From: Comamonadaceae bacterium
Lineage (GTDB): Bacteria > Pseudomonadota > Gammaproteobacteria > Burkholderiales > Burkholderiaceae
Assembly (NCBI GenBank): GCA_947374535.1
Contig: CANCCJ010000002.1
Span: 36,029 to 100,028, forward strand
Reading direction: 5' to 3'
DNA: 64,000 nt
In this document: one piece after another, positions 46,244-55,509 of the stretch
Layout: the number at the start of each line of letters is the position of its first letter
Numbering within the stretch: position 1 is the first letter of the stretch
Position numbers and translations under genes: made by a program
The notes under the pieces: model-generated
The model's database searches: none
The model's input: only the letters and a program-made list of their open reading frames with translations
Told to the model about the DNA's origin: nothing

Positions 46244-47488
46244 TCACTGATACGTGCGTGCGTCTTCGATCACTTTGCCATCGTTGGGCAAAGTGCCCAG
46301 CTCGACCAAGCTCACATCCGCACGCAGCTTGGTGATGTCGCGCACGGCGTCACCAATTTTTTGAGCAAGCCCTTGCACCTCTTGCGCTTCGACTTTGAGG
46401 CTCATTTGGTCGTTGGCCATTTCGCCGGTGACGACTAAACGCGCACGCTTGATTTCGGGGAAACGTTTGACGACTTCTGCCACTTGGCCCGGATGCACAA
46501 ACATGCCGCGAACTTTGGTGGTCTGGTCCGCACGTCCCATCCAGCCTTTGATGCGCAGATTGGTGCGGCCTGTGGGGCACTGACAGGGCAGCACGGCAGA
46601 CAAGTCGCCAGTACCAAAACGAATGAGTGGGTAATCGGGGTTGAGTGACGTGACCACCAATTCGCCCACTTCACCTTCGGGCACAGGGTCCCCCGTTCCA
46701 GGACGCACGATTTCCACGATCACGCCTTCATCTAACACCAAGCCTTCTCGCGCTTCGGTCTCATACGCAATCAACCCGAGGTCTGCGGTGGCGTAACACT
46801 GGTAACCCGCCACCCCACGCTCGGCCAACCAATCACGCAAGCTAGGTGGAAAGGCTTCGCCCGACACCAAGGCTTTGGTGACCGTGGGTAACTTCACACC
46901 CATCTCAGCGGCTTTTTCCACAATGATCTTCAAGAAGCTAGGCGTGCCGATGTAGCCACTCGGCTTCAACTCAGACATGGCGCCCACTTGCTGTTCGGTC
47001 TGGCCTGTGCCGCCCGCAAACACAGTACAACCAATGGCGTGTGCGCCGGTTTCCATCATCGAGCCCGCTGGTGTGAAGTGGTAGCTGAAACAGTTGTGTA
47101 CGAGTTCACCCGCCCGGAAACCGGCGGCATAAATGGCACGGGCCATGCGCCAGTAATCGGTGCGCGCACCTTCGGGCTCATAGATGGTGCCGGGGCTGGC
47201 AAACACGCGGGGCATGGCTTTGCCAAAACCAACCGCTGCAAATCCACCAAACACGTTGGTCGCGCGTTGCGCTTGCTGTTGGGCCAGCAACTCGTATTTG
47301 CGAATCACGGGCAGCTTGGCCAGCGCTTCGCGGGTGGTCACGTTGGCGGAATTAATGCCAGCCAGCGATTTGGCAAAGGCGGGCGAATTCTTTTGTGCGT
47401 GCGCCACTTGCGCAGGCAGTGCAGCCATAAGAGCGGCTTCGCGCTCTGCTGGGTGTCGGGTTTCGAGTGCGTCGTAATGTTGAGACAT
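46244..47488 (-). CDS. PaaK-like phenylacetate-CoA ligase family enzyme (AMP-forming)
   Basis: 414-aa adenylate-forming acyl/aryl-CoA ligase of the PaaK family. Visible features are SPGTIYEPEGARTDYWRM, the YATADLGLIAYETEA motif, the RFGTGDLSAVLP hinge region and the C-terminal KVRGMFVHPGQVAEV motif. It lacks the canonical SSGTTG phosphate loop of PaaK (ASPGTIYEPEG at that place), a trait of the shorter PaaK-like ligases. Last gene of the ABC-transport cluster at 46.2-54.6 kb, so it probably activates the imported acid. Substrate unproven. Confidence 0.85.
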   Translation of the reverse strand: MSQHYDALETRHPAEREAALMAALPAQVAHAQKNSPAFAKSLAGINSANVTTREALAKLPVIRKYELLAQQQAQRATNVFGGFAAVGFGKAMPRVFASPGTIYEPEGARTDYWRMARAIYAAGFRAGELVHNCFSYHFTPAGSMMETGAHAIGCTVFAGGTGQTEQQVGAMSELKPSGYIGTPSFLKIIVEKAAEMGVKLPTVTKALVSGEAFPPSLRDWLAERGVAGYQCYATADLGLIAYETEAREGLVLDEGVIVEIVRPGTGDPVPEGEVGELVVTSLNPDYPLIRFGTGDLSAVLPCQCPTGRTNLRIKGWMGRADQTTKVRGMFVHPGQVAEVVKRFPEIKRARLVVTGEMANDQMSLKVEAQEVQGLAQKIGDAVRDITKLRADVSLVELGTLPNDGKVIEDARTYQ

Positions 47489-47500
47489 GTGCCGCTCCTC

Positions 47501-48310
47501 TTAAGCCAACCAACGCTTGCGGCGCTTGTAGCTCTTGGCGTCTTTGAAGCTCTTGCGTTCGCCACCACCCATGCCAAGGTAGAACTCTTTCACGTCTTCG
47601 TTGTTGGCAAGGTCAGAGGCTGCGCCGTCCATCACGATGCGACCGGACTCCATGATGTAGCCATAGTCGGCATACTTCAAAGCCATGTTGGTGTTTTGCT
47701 CAGCGATGAGAAATGTGACTTGTTCTTTCTCATTCAAATCTTTGACGATGTTGAACACCTCTTCCACGATTTGTGGCGCCAAGCCCATCGAGGGCTCGTC
47801 CAGCAACACCATGTTGGGGTTGGCCATGATGGCGCGACCAATTGCGCACATCTGCTGCTCACCGCCCGAGGTGTATGCAGCTTGCGACGTGCGTCGTGTT
47901 TTCAAACGTGGAAAGTAGTTGTAGACCTTCTCCAAGTTGGCATCGATCTCGGCTTTGCTGCTGCGCGTGTAACTACCCGTGAGCAAGTTTTCTTCAATGG
48001 TCAAGTGAGCAAAGCAGTGGCGGCCTTCCATCACCTGCACCACACCACGTTTGACCAAATCAGCGGGCGTGAGGTTTTCAATGCGCTCGCCACGAAACTC
48101 AATGCTGCCCTTGGTCACCGCGCCCCGCTCGCCTTGCAGCAAGTTAGAGATCGCACGCAGTGTTGTTGTTTTGCCAGCGCCATTACCGCCCAGCAAAGAC
48201 ACGATGCTGCCTTCAGGCACGCTGAGCGAAACGCCCTTGAGCACCAAGATGACATGGTTGTAAATGACTTCAATGCCATTGACGTTAAGAATGATGTTTG
48301 AAGCGTTCAT
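47501..48310 (-). CDS. livF: LivF-type ABC transporter ATPase (second uptake cluster)
   Basis: 269-aa ATPase. Walker A is [16 protein letters not shown], signature TSGGEQQMCAIGRA, Walker B MVLLDEPSMGLAP. The C-terminus is extended (YLGMGGGERKSFKDAKSYKRRKRWL), a basic tail seen in the LivF-like partners of aromatic-acid type ABC clusters. ATG 48310 has AAAGG seven nt upstream; the earlier in-frame start at 48346 lies in the hairpin region and is unlikely. Two hairpins separate it from the binding-protein gene upstream. Confidence 0.92.
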   Translation of the reverse strand: MNASNIILNVNGIEVIYNHVILVLKGVSLSVPEGSIVSLLGGNGAGKTTTLRAISNLLQGERGAVTKGSIEFRGERIENLTPADLVKRGVVQVMEGRHCFAHLTIEENLLTGSYTRSSKAEIDANLEKVYNYFPRLKTRRTSQAAYTSGGEQQMCAIGRAIMANPNMVLLDEPSMGLAPQIVEEVFNIVKDLNEKEQVTFLIAEQNTNMALKYADYGYIMESGRIVMDGAASDLANNEDVKEFYLGMGGGERKSFKDAKSYKRRKRWLA

Positions 48311-48325
48311 GGATAACCTTTGTGA

Positions 48326-48393
48326 ATCAACTGAAAGGCGCGTCAATCAGACGAGGCTTTCAGTTGATGGCTCACACCTCCGCGTGAGCCATC
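48326..48393. repeat. Two adjacent hairpins between binding-protein gene and livF
   Basis: ATCAACTGAAAG (48326-48337) pairs perfectly with 48357-48368, and GATGGCTCAC (48366-48375) pairs perfectly with 48384-48393. The stems share three bases (48366-48368), so they may compete. There is no T-run. They could protect or process the mRNA 3' end of the binding-protein gene. Confidence 0.75.
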
Positions 48394-48418
48394 AAGGGCA
48401 ATCACCTCAAAGCGTTAA

Positions 48419-49750
48419 TCAAGATTGGCAATCCGCAGCGGCGCGGCGGGTCATCTTCTTGTCAGCCAGGTACTTGTCGGCACCGGCCTTGATCATGGGC
48501 TTCAAGATTTGCTCGTCGGCTTGAATGAAGTCAGACGAGAAGTTCCACTTGCTGCCGTCCCACGTCTGCACGCGGGCAGAGGTCGAACCCATGTGGTCAG
48601 CACATGAGGTCGAGAGTGGCTGCATGATGCCGTTGAAGCCCAAGGCTTCCAGACGCTTTTGGTCCAGTGCCAAGTTTTCCATGCCCCAACGCACTTGCTC
48701 GCCGGTCATGACTTTGCCTTTGCCAAAGCGCTCTTGCGCGCGACGCACGGCTTCGACGCTGAGCATCGAAATGATCACACCACGGGTGTAGAGCACTTGA
48801 CCCACTTCGTCTTTAGGACCAGAACCTTGGTTCTTGCCATGCACGTACTTCAAGATGTCTTGGATAACTTTCGGTTGTGTACCTGAAGTGTTCAGCGCCA
48901 ACGCGTTGTAACCCTTGGCGCCTTCGCCCACGTCTTTGACATCAGGCTCGGCACCGGCCCACCACACGCCGTAAATCTTGTCGCGAGGGTAGCCCGTGGC
49001 CTGGGCTTCTTTCAAAGCAGTCGAGTTCATGACGCCCCAGCCCCACAACATGACGTAGTCAGGATGGCTTTGACGCACTTGCAACCAGGCCGACTTCTGC
49101 TCAACGCCAGGCGCTGTGACGGGAATGAGTTGCAATTCAAAACCATGCATGCGCGCACGCTCTTGCAACACTGGGATTGGCTCTTTGCCAAAGGGCGAGT
49201 CGTGATAAACCAAGGCAATTTTCTTGCCTTTGAGCTTGTCCATGCCGCCTTCTTTTTTACCCAAATGCTGCACCAAAATGTCAGCGCCAGTCCAGTAGCT
49301 GCCCATCAACGGGAAGTTCCACTTGAAAGCCATCCCGTCTTGCGCAATCGACAAGCCGTAACCCAAGGTGATCAACGGCACTTTGTCAACGGGTACTTTT
49401 TCGGTTAACGCAAACGTGATGCCAGTGGCTTGCGGATCAAATACGCTCACGCCAGGGCGGCCTTTCAGACGCTCGTAGCACTCCACGCCGCGATCGGTGG
49501 CGTAGCCTGTTTCGCACTCTTCAAACGTGATCTTCACGCCGTTGATGCCGCCATCGCGGGCATTGATGAGCTTGAGGTAATCCTGCTTGCCGTTGGCCCA
49601 TGGGATACCGTTGGGCGCGTAGGGGCCCGTGCGGTACGACAGCAGCGGGAAAAACTGTTCTTTGGCCTGCGCCTGAACCGGCGTAGCCACCAATGCTGTG
49701 GCAGCAGTCGCCAGAGCGGCCACAGCCAAAATCAAATCACGTATCTTCAT
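48419..49750 (-). CDS. ABC transporter periplasmic binding protein (amino/aromatic acid type)
   Basis: 443-aa type I periplasmic binding protein with signal peptide LILAVAALATAATALVATPVQAQA. LSYRTGPYAPNGIPWANGKQD and LALNTSGTQPKVIQDILKYV distinguish this long group (about 420-445 aa) from LivK; members usually sit in clusters with livHMGF and acyl-CoA synthetases. Two Cys near the C-terminus (TSCADHMGS; AADCQS) may form a disulfide. Ligand not determined; aromatic or aliphatic acids are commonly proposed for these clusters. Confidence 0.9.
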   Translation of the reverse strand: MKIRDLILAVAALATAATALVATPVQAQAKEQFFPLLSYRTGPYAPNGIPWANGKQDYLKLINARDGGINGVKITFEECETGYATDRGVECYERLKGRPGVSVFDPQATGITFALTEKVPVDKVPLITLGYGLSIAQDGMAFKWNFPLMGSYWTGADILVQHLGKKEGGMDKLKGKKIALVYHDSPFGKEPIPVLQERARMHGFELQLIPVTAPGVEQKSAWLQVRQSHPDYVMLWGWGVMNSTALKEAQATGYPRDKIYGVWWAGAEPDVKDVGEGAKGYNALALNTSGTQPKVIQDILKYVHGKNQGSGPKDEVGQVLYTRGVIISMLSVEAVRRAQERFGKGKVMTGEQVRWGMENLALDQKRLEALGFNGIMQPLSTSCADHMGSTSARVQTWDGSKWNFSSDFIQADEQILKPMIKAGADKYLADKKMTRRAAADCQS

Positions 49751-49803
49751 TTTTGTCTCCTTGAAAAATCAACACTCACACAACCCTGAAAGGTTCAATC
49801 GCA

Positions 49804-50880
49804 TCAATGGGGGAAAGGCCACAGACGCAGTTTTTGTTTGGCAATCGCCCACAACTTGGCTAAGCCATGCGGCTCAACGATGAGGAACCAGACGATCAAA
49901 CCGCCAAAAATCATCAGCTCGGCATGCGACACCCCTGCAGTGGAGATTTCAAACCCAGCGAAGCCCGCCAAAACAGGCAAGATTTGGCTCAAAGCAATCG
50001 GCAACAAGGTGATGAAAGCGGCACCCAAAAAGCCGCCCAAGATAGAACCGAGGCCGCCGATGATCACCATGAAGAGCAAGCGGAAAGAAATGTCCACTGA
50101 AAACGCGGCAGGCTCCCAAGCACCCAAGTAAACAAAGGCCCATAGCGCTCCCGCCACGCCCACGATGAAGGAGCTCACAGCAAACGCGCTCAGCTTGGCG
50201 TACATCGGACGAATGCCAATCACAGCGGCCGCCACGTCCATGTCGCGAATGGCCATCCACTCACGGCCCACGGCACTGCGAACCAAGTTTTTAGCGAGCA
50301 AGGCAATCACCATCAGTAACCCAAGGCACAGCCAGTACTTGCTCAAAGCGCTGTCAATCGGCAAACCAAATACCTGTAGCTCAGACACTGACACCGAGCC
50401 CGAAGGTGAATCGTTGGTCAACCACTTGATGCGTAAAAACATCCAGTCGCTGAAGAACTGTGCAGCCAATGTGGCCACTGCCAAATACAGGCCCTTGACA
50501 CGCAAACTGGGCAGGCCAAACAAAATACCAAACACCGTGGCACACAAGCCGCCGAGGATCAAGGCAGGAATCAAAGGCAGACTGGGAATGCGCACAAAGA
50601 AGTTATAAGCCCCGTAAGCCCCGACCGCCATGAAGGCACCCGAGCCCAACGAAATTTGGCCGCAGTACCCCACCAAAATATTCACACCCAGGGCAGCCAA
50701 CGACATGATCAAGAACGGGATCAAGATGGCACGAAAGAAGTAATCGGAAGCCAGAAAAGGCACCACCGCAATGGCGAACACCAGCAGCAACGCCATGACG
50801 ATGCGGTCTTGCCGAATGGGCAGAATTTGTTGGTCCGCCCGGTAGGAGGTTTTGAATTGACCGTTTTCTCTGTAAAACAT
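49804..50880 (-). CDS. livM: LivM-type ABC transporter permease
   Basis: 358-aa permease with about nine hydrophobic segments. ILVGYCGQISLGSGAFMAVGAYGAYN is the LivM core motif, and EWMAIRDMDVAAAVIGIRPMYAKL the cytoplasmic loop contacting the ATPase. Unlike the first liv operon, it is not fused to a LivG domain. It starts 10 nt after the livH stop and ends shortly before the binding-protein gene. Confidence 0.93.
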   Translation of the reverse strand: MFYRENGQFKTSYRADQQILPIRQDRIVMALLLVFAIAVVPFLASDYFFRAILIPFLIMSLAALGVNILVGYCGQISLGSGAFMAVGAYGAYNFFVRIPSLPLIPALILGGLCATVFGILFGLPSLRVKGLYLAVATLAAQFFSDWMFLRIKWLTNDSPSGSVSVSELQVFGLPIDSALSKYWLCLGLLMVIALLAKNLVRSAVGREWMAIRDMDVAAAVIGIRPMYAKLSAFAVSSFIVGVAGALWAFVYLGAWEPAAFSVDISFRLLFMVIIGGLGSILGGFLGAAFITLLPIALSQILPVLAGFAGFEISTAGVSHAELMIFGGLIVWFLIVEPHGLAKLWAIAKQKLRLWPFPH

Positions 50881-50889
50881 ATTTTTTCC

Positions 50890-51819
50890 TTACACGCGGT
50901 CGATGATTTTTTCGCCAAACAAACCTTGCGGACGAATCAGCAAGAAGCCCAGCGCCAGCACATAGGCAAACCAAATCTCGATGCCGCCACCCACAAAACC
51001 GCCCAGATACACCTCGGACAATTTCTCACCCACACCAATGATCAAGCCGCCGATGATGGCGCCAGGGACAGAGGTGAGTCCACCCAAAATCACCACGGGC
51101 AACGCACGCAAAGCGACCGTGGCCAGCGAAAACTGCACGCCCAATTTGCTACCCCAAATCATGCCGGCCACCAAAGCCACCACGCCAGCCACGCACCACA
51201 CAATCATCCAGATGCGGTTGAGCGGAATACCAATCGACTGAGCAGCTTGGTGGTCATCTGCCACCGCACGCAAAGCTCGGCCGGTGGCTGTCTTTTGGAA
51301 GAACACGGTCAACAAGCCCACCAGCGCCGCCGCGATGAGTGCGGCATAAAAGTCCTCTTTGTTCACCAGAACGCCGCCTTGGAATAGGTCTTCCAAAATG
51401 AAGACGGGGTCTTTGGGCATGCCAATGTCAATCTTGTAAACACTGCTGCCAAACAAGGTCTGCCCCAGTCCTTCAAGGAAGTAAGCGATGCCGAGTGTGG
51501 CCATCAGCAAGGTGGCACCTTCTTGGTTGACCAAGTGGCGCAACACCAAGTACTCCACCGCCCACGCCACCACAAACATCACCACCGCCGCCATGGCAAA
51601 CGCCAATACGTTGGCCATGAGCAAGCTATTCACACCGGTCCACTCGGGAATCCACTCCGAAAAACGTGCCATCGACAACGCGCCAAACAGGACCATCGCG
51701 CCTTGCGCAAAGTTGAAGACACCCGAAGCCTTGAAGATAAGCACAAAGCCCAAAGCCACCAGTGAATACAACATACCCGCCATCAAACCACCGAGCAGTG
51801 TTTCTAAAAAGAATGCCAT
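50890..51819 (-). CDS. livH: LivH-type ABC transporter permease
   Basis: 309-aa permease. ETLLGGLMAGMLYSLVALGFVLIF, FNFAQGAMVLFGALSMARF and TGRALRAVADDHQAAQSIGI are characteristic of the LivH side of the channel. It lies between the livG-like ATPase and livM genes. With the binding protein and two ATPases it completes one importer. Confidence 0.93.
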   Translation of the reverse strand: MAFFLETLLGGLMAGMLYSLVALGFVLIFKASGVFNFAQGAMVLFGALSMARFSEWIPEWTGVNSLLMANVLAFAMAAVVMFVVAWAVEYLVLRHLVNQEGATLLMATLGIAYFLEGLGQTLFGSSVYKIDIGMPKDPVFILEDLFQGGVLVNKEDFYAALIAAALVGLLTVFFQKTATGRALRAVADDHQAAQSIGIPLNRIWMIVWCVAGVVALVAGMIWGSKLGVQFSLATVALRALPVVILGGLTSVPGAIIGGLIIGVGEKLSEVYLGGFVGGGIEIWFAYVLALGFLLIRPQGLFGEKIIDRV

Positions 51820-51847
51820 CTTTAAATCCCTTTACGTGCGAGTTCGT

Positions 51848-52630
51848 TCAGTGTGAGGTGCCGAGGTAAGCGCTGATGACTTCCTCGTTGTTGCGCACCT
51901 CATCGGGGGTGCCGTCGCCGATCTTCTTGCCGTAGTCGAGCACGACCACGCGATCAGAAATATCCATCACCACGCCCATGTCGTGTTCGATCAACACGAT
52001 GGTGGTGCCGAACTCGTCGTTCACGTCCAAGATGAAACGACACATGTCTTGCTTTTCTTCGACGTTCATACCGGCCATGGGTTCGTCGAGCAACAGCACT
52101 TGCGGTTCAAGCGCCAGCGCACGCCCCAAGTCCACACGCTTTTGCAAACCGTAGGGCAACTGGCCTACCGGAGTTTTACGGAAGGCTTGAATTTCCAAAA
52201 AGTCGATGATGCGCTCCACTTTTTCGCGGTGCATTATTTCTTCGTTTTCAGCGGGACCGATGCGCAGGGCTTGCATGAAGATGTTGCTCTTCATGCGCAA
52301 GTTGCGACCGGTCATGATGTTGTCGAGCACGCTCATGCCTTTGAACAAGGCCAAGTTTTGAAACGTACGCGCAATGCCCATGGTGGCCACTTGGTGGCTG
52401 TCCATATGACTGAAGGTGTTCCCACGGAAAGTAATAGAACCTTCTTGCGGTGCGTACACGCCGTTGATGCAATTGAGCATCGAGCTCTTACCCGCACCGT
52501 TGGGGCCAATGATGGCGCGCACCTCGTGCTCTTTGACGTTGAAGGAAATGTCGGTCAGTGCCTTGACGCCGCCGAAACGCAAACTGATGTTTTTGACGTC
52601 AAGGATGACGTCGCCGATTTTTTTGCTCAT
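51848..52630 (-). CDS. livG: LivG-type ABC transporter ATPase
   Basis: 260-aa ATPase with Walker [18 protein letters not shown], the LivG-type insert, LPYGLQKRVDLGRALAL as the variant signature and LLLDEPMAGMNVEEKQD as Walker B. It overlaps the stop of the acyl-CoA synthetase gene by 4 bp (ATGA). That places an acid-activating enzyme and the transporter in one transcript. Confidence 0.93.
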   Translation of the reverse strand: MSKKIGDVILDVKNISLRFGGVKALTDISFNVKEHEVRAIIGPNGAGKSSMLNCINGVYAPQEGSITFRGNTFSHMDSHQVATMGIARTFQNLALFKGMSVLDNIMTGRNLRMKSNIFMQALRIGPAENEEIMHREKVERIIDFLEIQAFRKTPVGQLPYGLQKRVDLGRALALEPQVLLLDEPMAGMNVEEKQDMCRFILDVNDEFGTTIVLIEHDMGVVMDISDRVVVLDYGKKIGDGTPDEVRNNEEVISAYLGTSH

Positions 52631-54573
52631 GCTGCTTTCCCTACAGGCGTGAAGGTTTTGGCGTCAGACAGTTTGAGCGTGGCGCTCACGCTACCGGTGC
52701 GACCGTCTTCAAACTTCACTTGGGTTTCAATGAATTGTTCGGTCGCGCCGTTGTAGAGCGCAGTGACCAAAGCTTCGTACTTCTCAGCGATGTAGCCACG
52801 GCGCACTTTGTTGGTACGGGTCAATTCGCCGTCGTCCGCATCGAGCTCTTTGTGCAACACAAGGAAGCGGCTTACTTGGCTACCGGCCAACAGTTCGTCA
52901 GCGGCCAAATCGGCGTTGACCTTTTCGACGCATTCTTTGATGAGTCCGTACACCTCCGACTTTTGAGCCAAGTCGGTGTAGCCCGCGTAGGGCAAATTAC
53001 GTCGCTCGGCCCAGTTGCCCACAGCATCGAAATCGATGTTGATCATCACGCACACTTTTTCGCGTTGATCGCCATAGGCCACCACTTCTTTGATGTGCGG
53101 GAAGAACTTGAGTTTGTTTTCGACGTACTTGGGTGCGAACATAGCGCCGTCGTTTTCGCCACCTTTGATGCGGCCTACGTCTTTGACGCGATCAATGATT
53201 TTCAAATGACCATGCGCATCCAAGAAGCCCGCGTCGCTGGTGTGATACCAACCATCCGCCGTGAGCACTTCCGCCGTGGCTGCCTCATTCTTGTAATAGC
53301 CTTTGAGCAAACCGGGTGACTTGACCAAGATCTCACCGTTGTCAGCCACTTTGATTTCCACGCCCGCACAAGGCACGCCCACGGTGTCGGCACGCGCTTC
53401 GTGGTCGGGCTGCAAGCAGACGAACACCGCAGTTTCGGTGGAACCATAAAGCTGCTTCAAGTTCACGCCGATGGAACGGTAGAAGCTGAACAAGTCGGGG
53501 CCAATGGCTTCGCCAGCGGTGTAGGCCACGCGCACCCGGCTCATGCCAAGGTTGTTGCGCAAGGGTCCGTAGACCAAGAAGTTGCCTAAGGTGTAGAGCA
53601 CCTGACCCAGCAAACCAATGGATTGACCCGACATTTTGGTGGGGCCATATTTGCGGGCCACGTCCATGAAGAAATGAAACATAGTGCGCTTGATGACCCC
53701 AGCGTCTTCCATGCGAATCATCACGCTGGTGAGCAGGCCCTCAAACACGCGGGGTGGCGCGAAGTAGTAAGTAGGGCCGACTTCTTTCAAGTCGATGGTG
53801 ACGGTGGCGGCGGACTCGGGGCAGTTCACCACGTAGCCGCAGTACAGCCACTGGGCGTAGCTGAAAATGTTTTGGCCAATCCATGCAGGCGGCAGATAGG
53901 CCAACACGTCTTCGTGCGACGTGAGCTTGTCAAACAAAGCGCCCGCTTCGGCGCGATTGATCAACGCGTTGTGCGTGTGCACCACGCCCTTGGGGTTGCC
54001 AGTGGTGCCGGAGGTGAAGAACATAGCGCCCACGTCATCGGGGTGCGCTTTCTCCACTTCGTCCACAAAGAAATCGGGGTGCTGCTTGGCAAACGCCGCA
54101 CCTGCAGCCAACAACTCGTCAAGCGATGCCAAGCCAGGCTCGTCGTATTTGCGCAGACCGCGAGGATCGTCAAAGAAGATGTGCCCAATTTGCGGGCATT
54201 GCTCACGAATCTCAAGCAGCTTGTCCACTTGCTCTTGATCCTCCACCACAGCGAAGCGCACTTCGGCATTGTTGAGCGGGAACACACACTCGGGGCCAGC
54301 GGCGTCTTGGTAAAGAGGGATCGGAATTGCGCCCAACGATTGCGCCGCCAACATGGTGGCGTACAGGCGGGGTCGGTTAGAGCCAATCACCACGAGGTGT
54401 TCACCCCGCGTCAAACCCGCTTGGTGCAAGCCACATGCCATGTGCGTCACCATCTGGGCCATGTGGGCCCAAGAGATGGTTTGCCAAATGCCGTATTCCT
54501 TCTCGCGCATGGCAGGTGCCTGAGGGCGCTCACTGGCATGCTTGAGTAACAGTCGTGGGAACGTGGTCTGCAT
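52627..54573 (-). CDS. AMP-dependent long-chain acyl-CoA synthetase-like ligase
   Basis: 648-aa adenylate-forming ligase. MFFTSGTTGNPKGVVHTH is the phosphate loop, LKQLYGSTETAVFV the adenine motif, and WYHTSDAGFLDAHGHLKIID the hinge. The size and the RIKGGENDGAMFAPKYVE variant near the C-terminal lysine region are those of ligases found in front of livGHM clusters. ATG 54573 has AGGA-type sites upstream; the ORF extends to 54687 but that part overlaps a palindrome and promoter. First gene of the uptake cluster and divergent from a Crp/Fnr regulator. Confidence 0.9.
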   Translation of the reverse strand: MQTTFPRLLLKHASERPQAPAMREKEYGIWQTISWAHMAQMVTHMACGLHQAGLTRGEHLVVIGSNRPRLYATMLAAQSLGAIPIPLYQDAAGPECVFPLNNAEVRFAVVEDQEQVDKLLEIREQCPQIGHIFFDDPRGLRKYDEPGLASLDELLAAGAAFAKQHPDFFVDEVEKAHPDDVGAMFFTSGTTGNPKGVVHTHNALINRAEAGALFDKLTSHEDVLAYLPPAWIGQNIFSYAQWLYCGYVVNCPESAATVTIDLKEVGPTYYFAPPRVFEGLLTSVMIRMEDAGVIKRTMFHFFMDVARKYGPTKMSGQSIGLLGQVLYTLGNFLVYGPLRNNLGMSRVRVAYTAGEAIGPDLFSFYRSIGVNLKQLYGSTETAVFVCLQPDHEARADTVGVPCAGVEIKVADNGEILVKSPGLLKGYYKNEAATAEVLTADGWYHTSDAGFLDAHGHLKIIDRVKDVGRIKGGENDGAMFAPKYVENKLKFFPHIKEVVAYGDQREKVCVMINIDFDAVGNWAERRNLPYAGYTDLAQKSEVYGLIKECVEKVNADLAADELLAGSQVSRFLVLHKELDADDGELTRTNKVRRGYIAEKYEALVTALYNGATEQFIETQVKFEDGRTGSVSATLKLSDAKTFTPVGKAA

Positions 54574-54669
54574 TCCTAATCCTTGCTTTGTGTGTCGACA
54601 AAAAATCGTGGCGCATACGTGACGCGTTTCAAATATTGGCGCGATCGTAGGAGTCGATTTGACGCCAAG

Positions 54670-54687
54670 TTGTCGTTTCAACGACAA
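54670..54687. promoter_or_regulatory. 18-bp palindrome between acyl-CoA synthetase and Crp/Fnr regulator genes (candidate operator)
   Basis: TTGTCGTTTCAACGACAA has perfect 8-bp arms around TC. Twofold sites of this size with TTG/CAA ends suit a Crp/Fnr-family dimer, and such a regulator gene starts about 60 bp away. Likely controls both divergent genes, including autoregulation. Confidence 0.7.
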
Positions 54688-54746
54688 TCTAGGGTAGACA
54701 CTTAGCAGTGATTACCCTTGTAAAACTTTTCACTTCGATCAAATTC

Positions 54747-55460
54747 ATGGCACAAGCCCCCAGTGTTTACCAACGTCGGCGCGCCCCTACGGACGCTGAG
54801 TTGGCGCAGATTCCTTGGCTGCATTTGCTTTCCGACAGCGAGCGCAAACGCATCGAATCACAACTGGTGGTGAGTGACCCCAGCACCGGCGACTACGTGT
54901 GCCGCATGGGCCGACCTGCCACCTATTGGTTTGGCGTGGTGGAAGGTCTGCTGAAGATGAGCACCGACAGCGCCAGCGGCCGCACCATCACCTTCACGGG
55001 TGTGCCGCCCGGCGGTTGGTTTGGCGAGGGGACGGTCATCAAACGCGAAAGTTACCGCTACAACATCATGGCTTTGCGTCGCAGTGTGGTGGCGGGATTG
55101 CCAATTGACACCTTCCATTGGTTGCTCGACAACTCCATCGGCTTCAACCGCTTTGTGATGAACCAGCTCAACGAGCGTTTGGCGCAGTTCATCGAAGCCC
55201 GTGAAATTGACCGATCCACGGACCCAGACGTGCGTGTCGCACGCAACTTGGCCACCCTGTTCAACCCCACGCTTTACCCCGGCGTAGGGGAGATGCTGCG
55301 CATCACGCAGCAAGAGCTGGCCTATTTGGTGGGGTTGTCGCGACAGCGTGTGAATGTGGCGCTGAACCGTCTCGAAGCGCAAGGCGCGATTCGCATTGAA
55401 TACGGCGGTATGCGGGTGCTTGACCTTGGGGCGTTGCGCAGCAAGGGCACGACGACTTGA
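54747..55460 (+). CDS. Crp/Fnr-family transcriptional regulator
   Basis: About 237 aa: an N-terminal cyclic-nucleotide-binding-like beta-roll (SDPSTGDYVCRMGRPATYWF, TFTGVPPGGWFGEG) and a C-terminal winged helix-turn-helix (MLRITQQELAYLVGLSRQRV, ALNRLEAQGAIRI). No N-terminal Cys cluster is visible, so it is not an oxygen-sensing Fnr of the iron-sulfur type. The position divergent from the acid-uptake cluster, with a palindrome between, suggests it controls that cluster in response to a CoA thioester or similar effector (inference). GTG 54708 is an alternative start; neither has a strong ribosome site. Confidence 0.88.
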   Translation: MAQAPSVYQRRRAPTDAELAQIPWLHLLSDSERKRIESQLVVSDPSTGDYVCRMGRPATYWFGVVEGLLKMSTDSASGRTITFTGVPPGGWFGEGTVIKRESYRYNIMALRRSVVAGLPIDTFHWLLDNSIGFNRFVMNQLNERLAQFIEAREIDRSTDPDVRVARNLATLFNPTLYPGVGEMLRITQQELAYLVGLSRQRVNVALNRLEAQGAIRIEYGGMRVLDLGALRSKGTTT

Positions 55461-55509
55461 GCGAACACCTTCCCCACTCTGTAAACTCACCGCCTTACTC
55501 AGCGCACAT

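Noticed and set aside
46988..48301. 437-codon plus-strand frame across the PaaK-like and livF genes
   Set aside because: It mirrors two clear enzymes on the other strand; composition is Val/His/Phe-rich shadow type and it shows no motif.
53623..54549. 308-codon plus-strand frame opposite the acyl-CoA synthetase
   Set aside because: Antisense shadow of a gene with all adenylation motifs intact.
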